In this document: piece after piece, positions 16,659 through 27,079 of the stretch
How the letters are laid out: every line of letters begins with the position of its first letter
How positions within the stretch are numbered: the first letter of the stretch is position 1
NCBI RefSeq assembly: GCF_024171945.1
Contig: NZ_JAMTCR010000002.1
Coordinates: forward strand, 620,001 to 684,000
DNA: 64,000 nt
Reading direction: 5' to 3'
Source of the DNA: Actinokineospora globicatena
Lineage (GTDB): Bacteria; Actinomycetota; Actinomycetes; Mycobacteriales; Pseudonocardiaceae
The notes under the pieces: generated by a model
The model's input: the letters and a program-made list of their open reading frames with translations, nothing else
What the model was told of the DNA's origin: nothing
Databases searched by the model: none
Position numbers and translations under genes: made by a program

Positions 16659-16803
16659 CTCGATGGGGCGAACTCATTTTGTGCGGGGCCCCGGGACCAC
16701 CCTGGGAAGGGCTAAAAGCAGGGGGCCACAGAGCGGCCCTCCCCTGCCCCTGACGACGCTACGGGTGGTCCTCCCCCACACAAAACAAGTCCACCCCATC
16801 GAG
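16659..16803. repeat. MITE-like stem-loop built from two copies of the core repeat
   Basis: CTCGATGGGGCGAACTCATT... (16659-16703) and its reverse-complement partner (16757-16803) are diverged copies of the same roughly 45-bp sequence, separated by 53 bp. Together they could fold into a 145-bp hairpin. A further copy is at 13159-13205. Confidence 0.75.
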
Positions 16804-16838
16804 CCGGCCTGGCACCAGCGACTTCGTGGAGCGAGGGC

Positions 16839-16969
16839 GGGCCAACGTCGGTGGCGGGCGTCTTGGGCCGACGTCGGTGGCGGGCGCGTGGGGCAACGTT
16901 GTTGACGGGCCACCGGGGGGCCAACATTGTTGGCGGGTGCTTTAGGGCCAACGTCGTTGGGGCTTCGCC
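16839..16969 (+). repeat. five tandem 26-27 bp dyad repeats
   Basis: Units start at 16839, 16865, 16891, 16918 and 16945. Each begins GGGCCAACGT or a close variant and contains the imperfect palindrome CCAAC-NNN-GTTGG. Periods are 26, 26, 27 and 27. Two further units lie in inverse orientation at 13081-13125. Regular spacing and internal dyads resemble an array of protein-binding sites. Confidence 0.8.
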
Positions 16970-17067
16970 AATCGCGACGGGTGGGTTGATATTGGTATGG
17001 GGATTGATGGAGCGGGGTGCCGCTGGAGAGTTAAGGATGAGGTGGATTCGGGAGTTGAGCGGGAAAA

Positions 17068-17105
17068 GAGAACGGCCCCCAGGGGGATCCCTGGGGGCCG
17101 TTCTC
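17068..17105. terminator. clpC terminator, 17-bp stem
   Basis: GAGAACGGCCCCCAGGG (17068-17084) pairs perfectly with CCCTGGGGGCCGTTCTC (17089-17105) around a GGAT loop, just downstream of the clpC stop. Confidence 0.88.
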
Positions 17106-17117
17106 GGGGTCTAGCGG

Positions 17118-19667
<2,550 letters not shown>

Positions 19668-19857
19668 TCGCCACTCCCTGACAGCTGCGCCGGCGGCCCT
19701 TGTCCACGTCCTGCACGTGGAGTCAGCACCGTGAGACCACTGTAGTAGGCCCGACCCCGGCCTTCAGTGCCACTCGCGGCCGGTGCCCAGCTCTGCCGAT
19801 CCCCTTCTCGTCTACCCAACGTGCGGGTGCCCGGGTGGATTCCGCAAGACGTGGCGT

Positions 19858-19874
19858 GTCCGCTGAGCGCGAAC
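19858..19874 (-). promoter_or_regulatory. possible ClgR operator upstream of clpC
   Basis: GTCCGC-TGAGC-GCGAAC is a near-perfect dyad (five of six arm bases) with the CGC-N5-GCG core reported for ClgR sites. The centre fits the published consensus only partly, and it lies about 190 bp from the clpC start. Confidence 0.35.
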
Positions 19875-19938
19875 AAGACCACCCGCCCAGGTGGGGCAGG
19901 TTCCTGCCAGTGGTCAGCCGCGGGTCAGCGGCAGCAGG

Positions 19939-19957
19939 TAAGGTAAGGCATGCCTCA
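19939..19957 (+). promoter_or_regulatory. iron box (IdeR/DmdR-type) upstream of the FhuF-type gene
   Basis: TAAGGTAAGGCATGCCTCA matches the TWAGGTWAGSCTWACCTWA iron-repressor consensus at about 15 of 19 positions. It lies 30 bp upstream of a small leader frame that leads into a siderophore-iron reductase gene, the expected target class. Confidence 0.7.
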
Positions 19958-19986
19958 CTAGCGGAAGGCCCAGGAAGGGGGCGACC

Positions 19987-20046
19987 GTGCGGAGCAGCTT
20001 GAGCCCCCGTCGGGCGGACACCCGCCTGGCCCGGGGCCCGCGATGA
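19987..20046 (+). CDS. 19-codon leader frame coupled to the FhuF-type gene
   Basis: GTG at 19987 has a good ribosome site (AGGAAGGGG, 19972-19980). The frame encodes VRSSLSPRRADTRLARGPR and its TGA overlaps the next ATG as ATGA. The downstream ATG has no ribosome site of its own, so reinitiation is the likely way that gene is translated. The peptide itself is Arg-rich and resembles no family I know. Confidence 0.5.
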   Translation: MRSSLSPRRADTRLARGPR

Positions 20047-20876
20047 CCGCGGGCTACCGGACGACCGTAGCCGCGCGCGGTCGGCACGGCTTCTTGGCAG
20101 ATTCACTCGCCCGGGTCAACCCGCGGCAGCACCGCGCCGAGCTGCGCTTCGGGGTGCCGGAGAACCGCGACCGCTGGGTGGGCTGCGACGAGTTCCTGCG
20201 CACCCCCGGCGCCTTCGACCAGTGGCGCGACGGCCTGGCGGGCTGGCTGCGGGACAAGTACTCGGATTCGCCCGATCGGACCACCGCGGGCTACGTGATG
20301 ACCTGGTACCTGTGGGTCCCCGGCTACCTGGCGGGCCTGATGTTCCACCACGAGCGCCGCATCCCGTCGCTGCGCCCGGCCGACCTGGCGTTCCGGATGG
20401 CCGAGCCGAGGCCGCACCCGGACGCCATCGCCGTGCTGTCCCCCCGCTTCGTCTGCCTGCCCGACGACCCGGCCGCCGGGGTGCCGGAGGCCACCGTGGT
20501 GCCCGACGAGCAGGCGCTGGCGGCGCTGCTGCGGGGTCGGTTCGCGGCGCACGCCGCGCGCTTCGTCGAGGTGTACGGGCCGCAGGTGCGGTTGGGCAAG
20601 CGGATGCTGTGGGCGGCGGCGACCGACGTGCTGGACAGCTCGCTGTGGCTGGCTGGCCGCTACGGCGGCACCGAGGACGACGGCGTGCTCGACGCGGCGC
20701 TGGTGCTCGGGGACGGGCCCGCGCCGTTCACCTCGGGGTCGACGCTGCGCCCGGCGGCCGAGAGCGGCGGGTGGACCAGGCGGCGGGAGAGCTGCTGCTT
20801 CCACTACCTGCTCGCCGAGGGCCAGGGGACCTGCGAGTCCTGCCCCCGGCTGCGCCCCAGGGCCGAACCGGCCTAG
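20043..20876 (+). CDS. FhuF-type (2Fe-2S) ferric-siderophore reductase
   Basis: Predicted cytoplasmic reductase that frees iron from imported siderophores. The 277-residue protein ends with the FhuF [2Fe-2S] motif, a Cys-Cys pair followed by C-x2-C (ESCCFHYL...GTCESCPRL). Eleven residues separate the pair from the third Cys, one more than the ten I recall for E. coli FhuF. The middle region (YLWVPGYLAGLMF) fits the FhuF domain. The iron box upstream supports iron-starvation expression. The ATG at 20043 is the only start in the open frame and is translationally coupled to a 19-codon leader. Confidence 0.85.
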   Translation: MTAGYRTTVAARGRHGFLADSLARVNPRQHRAELRFGVPENRDRWVGCDEFLRTPGAFDQWRDGLAGWLRDKYSDSPDRTTAGYVMTWYLWVPGYLAGLMFHHERRIPSLRPADLAFRMAEPRPHPDAIAVLSPRFVCLPDDPAAGVPEATVVPDEQALAALLRGRFAAHAARFVEVYGPQVRLGKRMLWAAATDVLDSSLWLAGRYGGTEDDGVLDAALVLGDGPAPFTSGSTLRPAAESGGWTRRRESCCFHYLLAEGQGTCESCPRLRPRAEPA

Positions 20877-20889
20877 CCAAAGCCAGAAC

Positions 20890-20930
20890 GATTCCGCCCC
20901 GATTCCCGCCGGAATCGCCGAGTGGGAATC
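20890..20930. terminator. nested hairpin after the FhuF-type gene
   Basis: GATTCC at 20890 and 20901 faces GGAATC at 20911 and 20925. The inner pair GATTCC-CGCC-GGAATC is perfect, and the outer pair could extend the fold. Confidence 0.45.
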
Positions 20931-20997
20931 ACCAACCCGCCGACCACAATTGCCAGTGGGCGACCGGCGGGCGTTAACAAAAGATCAACGAACGCGC

Positions 20998-21033
20998 AAG
21001 AGGCTGCCGTCCCGATCCGGGCGGCAGCCTCTT
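20998..21033. terminator. lsr2 terminator
   Basis: AAGAGGCTGCCG (20998-21009) pairs with CGGCAGCCTCTT (21022-21033) around a 12-base loop. It lies just downstream of lsr2 and can also stop rightward transcription. Confidence 0.8.
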
Positions 21034-21052
21034 ATGCGCGCAGCGGCCTCGC

Positions 21053-21397
21053 TCAGGCCTGCTCGTTGTAAGCGTCGAGAACCTCGGTCGGGATTCGACC
21101 CCGGTCCGACACCTTCATGCCCTGCTTGCGGGCCCACTCGCGAATCGCTTGGTTCTGCTCGCGATCGGCGGTAGCGGTGCGCGGTCGACCGGTCACCACC
21201 TTGCCGGGAACCCGCTTGCGACCACCGGAACGGCGGGCGCGGTCGACGAAGTCGGCGAGTATGTCGCGCAACTTCTCCGCGTTGTCCGCGGAGAGGTCGA
21301 TCTGGTAGGCCGCGCCGTCGAGGCCGAACTCGACGGTCTCATCGCCCTGCGAACCGTCGAGGTCGTCGACCAGCGATACCGTGACCTTCTGCACCAT
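21053..21397 (-). CDS. lsr2: nucleoid-associated protein Lsr2
   Basis: Histone-like protein that bridges AT-rich DNA and silences horizontally acquired genes. The 114-residue protein has the N-terminal dimerisation domain ([15 protein letters not shown]) and the C-terminal DNA-binding domain with the AT-hook-like RGR at residues 99-101 ([14 protein letters not shown]). GGAGGAGG precedes the ATG at 21397. It sits between clpC and lysS as in mycobacteria. Its own leader is relatively AT-rich for this genome. Confidence 0.96.
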   Translation of the reverse strand: MVQKVTVSLVDDLDGSQGDETVEFGLDGAAYQIDLSADNAEKLRDILADFVDRARRSGGRKRVPGKVVTGRPRTATADREQNQAIREWARKQGMKVSDRGRIPTEVLDAYNEQA

Positions 21398-21579
21398 CGC
21401 GCCTCCTCCGGCGTGGAACTGCCTGCTCCCGCTGGGTCGCCGCGCCGCGCGGTGGCGGCGCACAACCCTGGCCCAGCGAACCGACTCGACGGTGAGCAAC
21501 AGCGACTGGGAGAAATACTTGCCTGGGGCAGGCTAGCGCAAATCCGGCGGATTGCGTTAGTGCTCGATACCCGAACGGG

Positions 21580-23088
21580 TCATTCCGGGCGGACCAGCGG
21601 GAACAGGATCGTCTCCCGGATGCCGAGACCGGTGAGCGCCATCAACAGGCGATCAACACCCATTCCCACCCCACCCGAGGGAGGCATTCCGTACTCCAGC
21701 GCTCGCAGAAAGTCCTCATCGACGCGCATCGCCTCGTCATCACCGGCGGCACCCAGTCGCGACTGATCCTCCAGCCGTTCCCGTTCCACCACCGGGTCCA
21801 CCAGTTCGGAGTAACCGGTGGCGAGCTCGAAACCGCGCACGTACAGATCCCACTTTTCCGCGACACCGGGCTCGGTGCGGTGCTGGCGGGTCAGCGGCGA
21901 GGTCTCCACCGGGAAATCGCGCACGAACGTCGGCGCGTACAGGTCGTTGCCGACCAGGTGTTCCCAGAGTTCCTCGATGAGCTTGCCGTGCCCGTGCTTC
22001 GGGTCGACCTCCAGCTCGCGGTCGGCGGCGTGCTTGCGCAGCAGCTCGACCGGGGTCTGCGGGGTGATCTCGGTGCCGAGCGCCTCCGACAGCGAGCCGT
22101 ACATGGTCAGCGTGGTCCACTCGCCGGACAGGTCGTACTCGCTGCCGTCGGCCAGCGTGACGACCTGGGTGCCGAAGGCGGCGTCGGCGGCCTCCTGGAT
22201 CAGCTGCCGGGTCATCACCGCGTTGGTGTCGTAGGTGGCGTAGGCCTCGTAGTACTCGAGCATCGCGAACTCGGGCGAGTGCGAGGAGTCGCTGCCCTCG
22301 TTGCGGAAGTTGCGGTTGATCTCGAAGACCTTCTCCAGGCCGCCGACCACGCACCGCTTGAGGTAGAGCTCCGGGGCGATGCGCAGGAAGAGGTCCATGT
22401 CCATCGCGTTGGACGTGGTGACGAACGGCCGGGCGGTGGCGCCGCCGTGCATGGTCTGCAGCATCGGGGTCTCGACCTCGATGAACCCGCGGTTGTGGAA
22501 GCTCTCGCGCAGCGACCGGACCACGGCGGCCCGGCTGCGCACGGTGTCACGCGCACGCGGGCGCAGGATCAGGTCGACGTAGCGCTGCCGGATCCGGGTC
22601 TCCTCGGCCAGCTCCTTGTGCGCGACCGGCAGCGGGCGCAGCGACTTGGCCGCGAGCTGCCACGAGTCGGCGAGGACCGAGAGCTCACCGCGGCGGGAGG
22701 TGATGACCTCACCGGCGATGAACACGTGGTCACCGAGGTCGACGTCGGACTTCCACGCGGTCAGCGCGTCCTCGCCGACGTTGTTGAGGCTGAGCATGGC
22801 CTGCAGCTCGGTGCCGTCGCCCTCGCGCAGCGTGGCGAAGCACAGCTTGCCGGTGTTGCGCACGAACATCACCCGGCCGGTGACGCCGACCTTGTCCCCG
22901 GTCGCCGTGTCCGACGGCAGGTCCGGGTAGGCGGCGCGCACCTCGGCGAGGGAGTGCGTGCGCGGCAGCTCGACGGGGTAGGGATCGACGCCACCGGCGA
23001 GCAGCCGGGCGCGCTTCTCGCGCCGGACGCGCATCTGTTCGGGCAGGTCTTCGCCGGTAGCGGGGTCCGCGGGCAGCTCGTCGGTCAC
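21580..23088 (-). CDS. lysS: lysyl-tRNA synthetase, class II
   Basis: Charges tRNA-Lys. The 502-residue protein has an N-terminal OB-fold anticodon-binding domain ([21 protein letters not shown]) and a class II catalytic core with motif 2 ([17 protein letters not shown]) and motif 3 ([13 protein letters not shown]). The GTG at 23088 is chosen because the start [30 protein letters not shown] matches the mycobacterial LysS N-terminus pattern; longer frames run into low-complexity sequence. Located next to lsr2, as in M. tuberculosis. Confidence 0.95.
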   Translation of the reverse strand: MTDELPADPATGEDLPEQMRVRREKRARLLAGGVDPYPVELPRTHSLAEVRAAYPDLPSDTATGDKVGVTGRVMFVRNTGKLCFATLREGDGTELQAMLSLNNVGEDALTAWKSDVDLGDHVFIAGEVITSRRGELSVLADSWQLAAKSLRPLPVAHKELAEETRIRQRYVDLILRPRARDTVRSRAAVVRSLRESFHNRGFIEVETPMLQTMHGGATARPFVTTSNAMDMDLFLRIAPELYLKRCVVGGLEKVFEINRNFRNEGSDSSHSPEFAMLEYYEAYATYDTNAVMTRQLIQEAADAAFGTQVVTLADGSEYDLSGEWTTLTMYGSLSEALGTEITPQTPVELLRKHAADRELEVDPKHGHGKLIEELWEHLVGNDLYAPTFVRDFPVETSPLTRQHRTEPGVAEKWDLYVRGFELATGYSELVDPVVERERLEDQSRLGAAGDDEAMRVDEDFLRALEYGMPPSGGVGMGVDRLLMALTGLGIRETILFPLVRPE

Positions 23089-23149
23089 GCAGGGAAGGGT
23101 ACGGAGACCGCCGGTGGCGACCCAAACGGGTATCCGGACCCGCTGTGGA

Positions 23150-23155
23150 TACGGT
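23150..23155 (+). promoter_or_regulatory. -10 element of a leaderless methyltransferase transcript
   Basis: TACGGT, the same hexamer seen before the LacI-family gene, is followed by six bases and the ATG at 23162. No ribosome site is present. Confidence 0.55.
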
Positions 23156-23161
23156 TGGTCC

Positions 23162-23902
23162 ATGCAGGATCCCGAGATGTTCGCCAAGCGTGCCGCGTCG
23201 TTCGGGAGCAACGCGGTCGCCTACGCACGGCACCGACCGCGCTACCCCGACGCGGCCGTCGAGTGGGTCGTCGGCGACCACACCCGAGTGCTGGACCTGG
23301 CGGCGGGCACCGGCAAGCTCACCGAGACGCTGCTGGAGTTCGCCCTGGAGGTCACCGCCGTCGAGCCGGACGACCTGATGCGCGCCGAGCTGACCCGGCT
23401 GCTGCCGGACGTGCCCGCGCTCAAGGGCACCGCCGAGGCCATCCCGTTCCCGGACGCCTCGTTCGACGTGGTCATCACCGGCCAGGCGTTCCACTGGTTC
23501 AACACCCCCGAGGCGCTGACCGAGATCACCCGGGTGCTGCGCCCCGGCGGGGTGTTCGGCGCGCTGTGGAACCACGACGACCTGTCGGTGCCGTGGCTGG
23601 CCGAGGTCAACGAGCTGACCCGGTCGAGCGTCGGCGACCTGCAGGGCCTCGACGACCGCACGCCGCGCCACGAGCTGCTCGGCGCGGCCGAGGAGCAGAC
23701 CTGGAACCACGCGCAGCGCCGCACGGTCGAATCCATGCTCGCCAGCCTCGGCACGCAGTCGCACCTGCTGGTGATCGACGCCGCGGAGCGGGCGAGCATC
23801 TTCGACAAGATCCGCACCTACCTGTGGTCGCGCCCGGAGACCTCGCAGGGCGAATTCGACCGGCCGATGATCACCACGGCGGTGCGGGCGACCAAGCGCT
23901 AG
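23162..23902 (+). CDS. class I SAM-dependent methyltransferase
   Basis: Methyltransferase 11/UbiE-like protein of 246 residues. Motif I is [12 protein letters not shown], motif II VEPDD, motif [15 protein letters not shown] and post-motif [12 protein letters not shown]. The HWF signature is common in actinobacterial methyltransferases of unknown substrate. It lies alone on the plus strand between lysS and coaX and overlaps coaX by four bases tail to tail. A leaderless promoter supports the start. Confidence 0.88.
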   Translation: MQDPEMFAKRAASFGSNAVAYARHRPRYPDAAVEWVVGDHTRVLDLAAGTGKLTETLLEFALEVTAVEPDDLMRAELTRLLPDVPALKGTAEAIPFPDASFDVVITGQAFHWFNTPEALTEITRVLRPGGVFGALWNHDDLSVPWLAEVNELTRSSVGDLQGLDDRTPRHELLGAAEEQTWNHAQRRTVESMLASLGTQSHLLVIDAAERASIFDKIRTYLWSRPETSQGEFDRPMITTAVRATKR

Positions 23903-24675
23903 CGGCGGTTGCGCTCGAAGACCAGGCGCAGGCCGAGCAGGGTCAGCTCCGGCAGGTGGTGGTCGACGGTCTCGGCCTCGTCCACCACCAGCGGCGCCAG
24001 CCCGCCGGTCGCGATGGTGGTGACCGGGCCGTCGTGGCCGGTGCGGGCGAGCTCGGCGGTGATCCGCCGGACCAGGCCGTCGACCTGGCCCGCGAAGCCG
24101 TACATGATCCCGGACTGCAGGCACTCGACGGTGTTCTTGCCGATCACCGAGCGCGGCCGGACCATCTCGACCTTGCGCAGCGCGGCGGCGCGGGCGGCGA
24201 GGGCGTCGACGGAGATCTCGATGCCCGGCATGAACACCCCGCCGAGGAACTCGCCCTTGGCCGAGATGACGTCGATGTTGGTCGACGTGCCGAAGTCGAC
24301 CACCACGCAGGCGGTGCTGTGCAGGTGGTGGGCGGCCAGGGTGTTGATGATCCGGTCCGCGCCCACCTCCTTGGGGTTGTCCACCAGCAGCGGCACCCCG
24401 GTGCGCACCCCGGGCTCGACGATCACCCGGTGCACCCGCGGGTAGTAGCCGCTGAGCATGGCCCGCAGCTCGCGCAGCACGGCGGGCACCGTGGACAGCG
24501 CCGCGATGCCGGTGATGTTGTCGGCGTGCGGGCCGAGCAGGCCGCGCATGGACATGGCCAACTCGTCCGCCGTCATCCTGGCGTCGGTCCGCATCCGCCA
24601 GTCGCGCACCAGGTCCTCGCCGTTGTGCACGCCCAGCGCGATGTTGGTGTTGCCGACGTCGATGGTGAGCAGCAC
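23899..24675 (-). CDS. coaX: type III pantothenate kinase CoaX
   Basis: Phosphorylates pantothenate, the first committed step to CoA. The 258-residue ASKHA-fold protein has DVGNTN (P-loop phosphate 1), the GADR segment, and DFGTSTNIDV (phosphate 2). It follows panC and panD in one operon, so the whole route from aspartate and pantoate to 4'-phosphopantothenate is encoded here. Normal family length; starts with the typical MLLTIDVGNTN. Confidence 0.95.
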   Translation of the reverse strand: MLLTIDVGNTNIALGVHNGEDLVRDWRMRTDARMTADELAMSMRGLLGPHADNITGIAALSTVPAVLRELRAMLSGYYPRVHRVIVEPGVRTGVPLLVDNPKEVGADRIINTLAAHHLHSTACVVVDFGTSTNIDVISAKGEFLGGVFMPGIEISVDALAARAAALRKVEMVRPRSVIGKNTVECLQSGIMYGFAGQVDGLVRRITAELARTGHDGPVTTIATGGLAPLVVDEAETVDHHLPELTLLGLRLVFERNRR

Positions 24676-24676
24676 G

Positions 24677-25150
24677 TCAGCTCTCGGCGGCGAGCAGGGC
24701 GTCGAGCTTGGCCGCGTCGACGGTCTCGGCGGGCGGTTCGGCGGTCACCGCGCCGCTGAGCAGGCCGGAGTCGGCCGGGGCGTGCGCGGCGTCGGCACCG
24801 AGGTGCACGACCTTGTTGTCCGCGTCGACGAAGACGACCTTCGGCTCGAACACGGCGGCCTCCGCGGTGTCCATCACGCCGTAGGCGATCAGGATGACCA
24901 GGTCACCGGGGTGCACCAGGTGCGCGGCGGCCCCGTTGATGCCGATCACGCCGCTGTCGCGCTCGCCCTCGATGACGTAGGTCTCCAGGCGGGCGCCGTT
25001 GGTGACGTCGACGATGGCGACCTTCTCCCCCGGCAGCAGGTCGGCGGCCTCGAGCAGCACCGGGTCGACGGTGACCGAGCCGACGTAGTGCAGGTCCGCC
25101 TGGGTGACGGTGGCCCGGTGGATCTTGGACTTGAGCATCGTGCGCAGCAT
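24677..25150 (-). CDS. panD: aspartate 1-decarboxylase precursor PanD
   Basis: Pyruvoyl enzyme that makes beta-alanine from aspartate. The self-cleavage site is Gly24-Ser25 ([10 protein letters not shown]), which creates the pyruvoyl group on the alpha chain. Lys9, Tyr22 and Arg54-region residues of the active site are present. The 157-residue length includes a C-terminal extension beyond the usual 126-139. One base separates its stop from the coaX start, and it follows panC. Confidence 0.95.
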   Translation of the reverse strand: MLRTMLKSKIHRATVTQADLHYVGSVTVDPVLLEAADLLPGEKVAIVDVTNGARLETYVIEGERDSGVIGINGAAAHLVHPGDLVILIAYGVMDTAEAAVFEPKVVFVDADNKVVHLGADAAHAPADSGLLSGAVTAEPPAETVDAAKLDALLAAES

Positions 25151-25162
25151 CGCGGACCTCTC

Positions 25163-26056
25163 CTATCCGTGCGTTCCGAGTTCGCCGCCGCCGAGGTGCA
25201 GCGCGACGTTGTCGATGAGCCGGGTGCCGCCGATCTTGGCGGCCACCAGCAGCCGGGCCTCGCCCTGGTCGGGGGCCGCGCCGAGGTCGGGGCCGCGCAG
25301 CGCGAGGTAGTCGATCTCGAGTTCGGGGGTGCCCACCAGCACCGCTTCGGCCGCGGCGAGCACGGCCTGAGAGCCCTGGGCACCGGCGTGCGCGCCCGCG
25401 GTCAACGCGGCGGACAGCGCGGTCGCGGCGGTGCGCTGCGCGTCGTCGAGGTAGGCGTTGCGGGAGGACTTGGCCAGCCCGTCGCGCTCGCGGACCGTCG
25501 GGATCCCGATGACGTGCGGGTCCATGTCCAGGTCGCGGACCATCTTCTTGATCAGCGTGAGCTGCTGGAAGTCCTTCTCGCCGAACAGCGCGTAATCCGG
25601 GCGGACGATGTTGAACAGCTTCGCCACCACGGTCAGCACGCCCGCGAAGTGCCCCGGCCGGACCGCGCCCTCGAGCTCGTCGCCGAGCGGTCCGGGGTGG
25701 ACGGTGACCTGCGCGCCCTCCGGGTACAGCGCCGCGCGCTCGGGGGTGAACACCAGCTCGGCCCGCTCCGCCGCGCAGACCTCCAGGTCGGCCTCCAGCG
25801 GGCGCGGGTAGCGCTCGAAGTCCTCACCGGCGCCGAACTGCAGCGGGTTGACGAAGATCGAGACCACCAGCACGGTGTTCGGGATCCGGCGCGCGCGGCT
25901 CATCAGCTCGCGGTGGCCCTCGTGCAGCGCGCCCATGGTGGGAACGAACGCGATCTTGCGGCCGGTCGCGCGCAGCGCCCGGGTGGTCTTGGCCAGCTCC
26001 TCCGGGGAGGTGTGCAGGTGCAGCTGTCCGGGGGTGAAGCTGGGCTTCGCCTTCAT
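25163..26056 (-). CDS. panC: pantothenate synthetase PanC
   Basis: Joins pantoate and beta-alanine using ATP. The 297-residue protein has the nucleotidyltransferase motifs PTMGALHEGH, FVNPLQFG, the FGEKDFQQL loop and SSRNAYL. Its ATG at 26056 overlaps the stop of the upstream DUF2520 gene by ATGA, which shows tight coupling in the pantothenate operon. Confidence 0.96.
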   Translation of the reverse strand: MKAKPSFTPGQLHLHTSPEELAKTTRALRATGRKIAFVPTMGALHEGHRELMSRARRIPNTVLVVSIFVNPLQFGAGEDFERYPRPLEADLEVCAAERAELVFTPERAALYPEGAQVTVHPGPLGDELEGAVRPGHFAGVLTVVAKLFNIVRPDYALFGEKDFQQLTLIKKMVRDLDMDPHVIGIPTVRERDGLAKSSRNAYLDDAQRTAATALSAALTAGAHAGAQGSQAVLAAAEAVLVGTPELEIDYLALRGPDLGAAPDQGEARLLVAAKIGGTRLIDNVALHLGGGELGTHG

Positions 26057-26943
26057 GGGGTCTCTTCCTCGATCGCGGCGGTGACGTCCGGCGCCAGGTC
26101 CGGCCGCAGCAGGCCTGCCTCGGTGGCGCGGCCGACGGTGCGCATGGCCAGTGCGCGGTAGGCGGGGAGCATGTGCGGCGCCTGCTCGGCGAGCACCCGC
26201 ACGTGCCGCGCGACGGTGCCCGCGTCGCCCCTGGCCACCGGGCCGGTGAGGGCGCGGTCGCCGTGGCGCAGCGCGTTGTCCAGCGCGGCGGACAGCAGCG
26301 GGGCGAGCAGCCGCTCCGGGGTGGCCACCCCGGAGTCGCGCAGCAGGTCGACGCATTCGCCGACCAGGGTGACCAGGTGGTTCGCGCCGTGCGCGAGGGC
26401 CGTGTGGTAGAGCGGGCGGGCAGCGGCGGGTACCCGGACCGGCTCGGCGCCCATCTCCACGACCAGCGCCTCGGCGACGTTCCAGGCGACCTCGTCGCCG
26501 TCGGCGGCGGTCACGCCGAAGCTGCACGCGGCGATGCGGTGTAGGTCCTCCTCGCGGCCGGTGAAGGTCATCACCGGGTGCAGCGCGAGGCCGAGCGCGC
26601 CGTGCTCGACGGCCGGGTCCAGGACCTCGACGCCGTGCGCGCCGCAGGTGTGCACCACGATCTGGCCCTTGCGCAGCGCCCCGGCCGCGGCCAGGCCGCG
26701 GACCATGCCGGGCAGCGCGTCGTCGGGGATGGCCAGGAGCACGAGGTCCGCGACGGCGGCGACCTGGTCCGGCGGGAGGATGGCGGCGTCGGGCAGCAAC
26801 TGCTCGGCGCGGCGCAGCGAGTCGCGGGAGACAGCGGAGACGGCGGTCACGGTGTGGCCCGCTCGGGTCAACGCGGCACCGAGGACGGCACCGACCCGAC
26901 CGGCGGACACGACCCCGACGGACAACCGCGCGGGCCTGCTCAT
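26053..26943 (-). CDS. Rossmann-fold DUF2520 protein (Rv3603c-like)
   Basis: NAD(P)-binding protein of unknown reaction, 296 residues. The N-terminus carries a dinucleotide fold (VGVVSAGRVGAVLGAAL) followed by LVLLAIPDDALP and LHPVMTF. The C-terminal DUF2520 helical domain resembles 6-phosphogluconate dehydrogenase-like dimerisation domains. It is always next to panC in actinobacteria that I know, and here overlaps panC by four bases. A ketopantoate-reductase-like role in pantoate supply is attractive but unproven. Confidence 0.85.
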   Translation of the reverse strand: MSRPARLSVGVVSAGRVGAVLGAALTRAGHTVTAVSAVSRDSLRRAEQLLPDAAILPPDQVAAVADLVLLAIPDDALPGMVRGLAAAGALRKGQIVVHTCGAHGVEVLDPAVEHGALGLALHPVMTFTGREEDLHRIAACSFGVTAADGDEVAWNVAEALVVEMGAEPVRVPAAARPLYHTALAHGANHLVTLVGECVDLLRDSGVATPERLLAPLLSAALDNALRHGDRALTGPVARGDAGTVARHVRVLAEQAPHMLPAYRALAMRTVGRATEAGLLRPDLAPDVTAAIEEETP

Positions 26944-27079
26944 GACGAGTGGCCGAACGTGCAGGACATGGCGGACACCGCTCCCTGACCTCGTTCCAGT
27001 CCCGCATCGGCGCGGGTACCAGACGACACACCGAGAGTAGCCGCCGGTGCGAGCGGCCGTGCTGGGCGGGTGACGCGCT

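Larger units (their letters stand above)
16406..17067. other. 662-bp non-coding region with repeats, upstream of the AfsR gene
   Basis: I see no credible gene here. It holds a perfect DnaA box (TTATCCACA, 16468-16476), a stem-loop made of two copies of the intergenic core repeat (16659-16803), and a five-unit tandem dyad array (16839-16969). The AfsR promoter must lie at its left end but no clear -10 was found. Confidence 0.75.
19668..19986. other. 319-bp intergenic region between clpC and the FhuF-type gene
   Basis: Divergent promoter region with no coding potential of its own. It contains a ClgR-like dyad for clpC (19858-19874) and an iron-box-like site for the rightward genes (19939-19957). 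A conventional clpC -35/-10 pair was not evident to me. Confidence 0.6.

Noticed and set aside
16839..16969. A CRISPR array
   Set aside because: The 26-27 bp units are contiguous with no unique spacers, the units are diverged and there are no cas genes.
26944..27079. An extended start for the DUF2520 protein or panC in longer open frames
   Set aside because: The ATG at 26943 begins the dinucleotide fold directly and the panC ATG overlaps the upstream stop; the extensions are Arg/Pro-rich shadow sequence.
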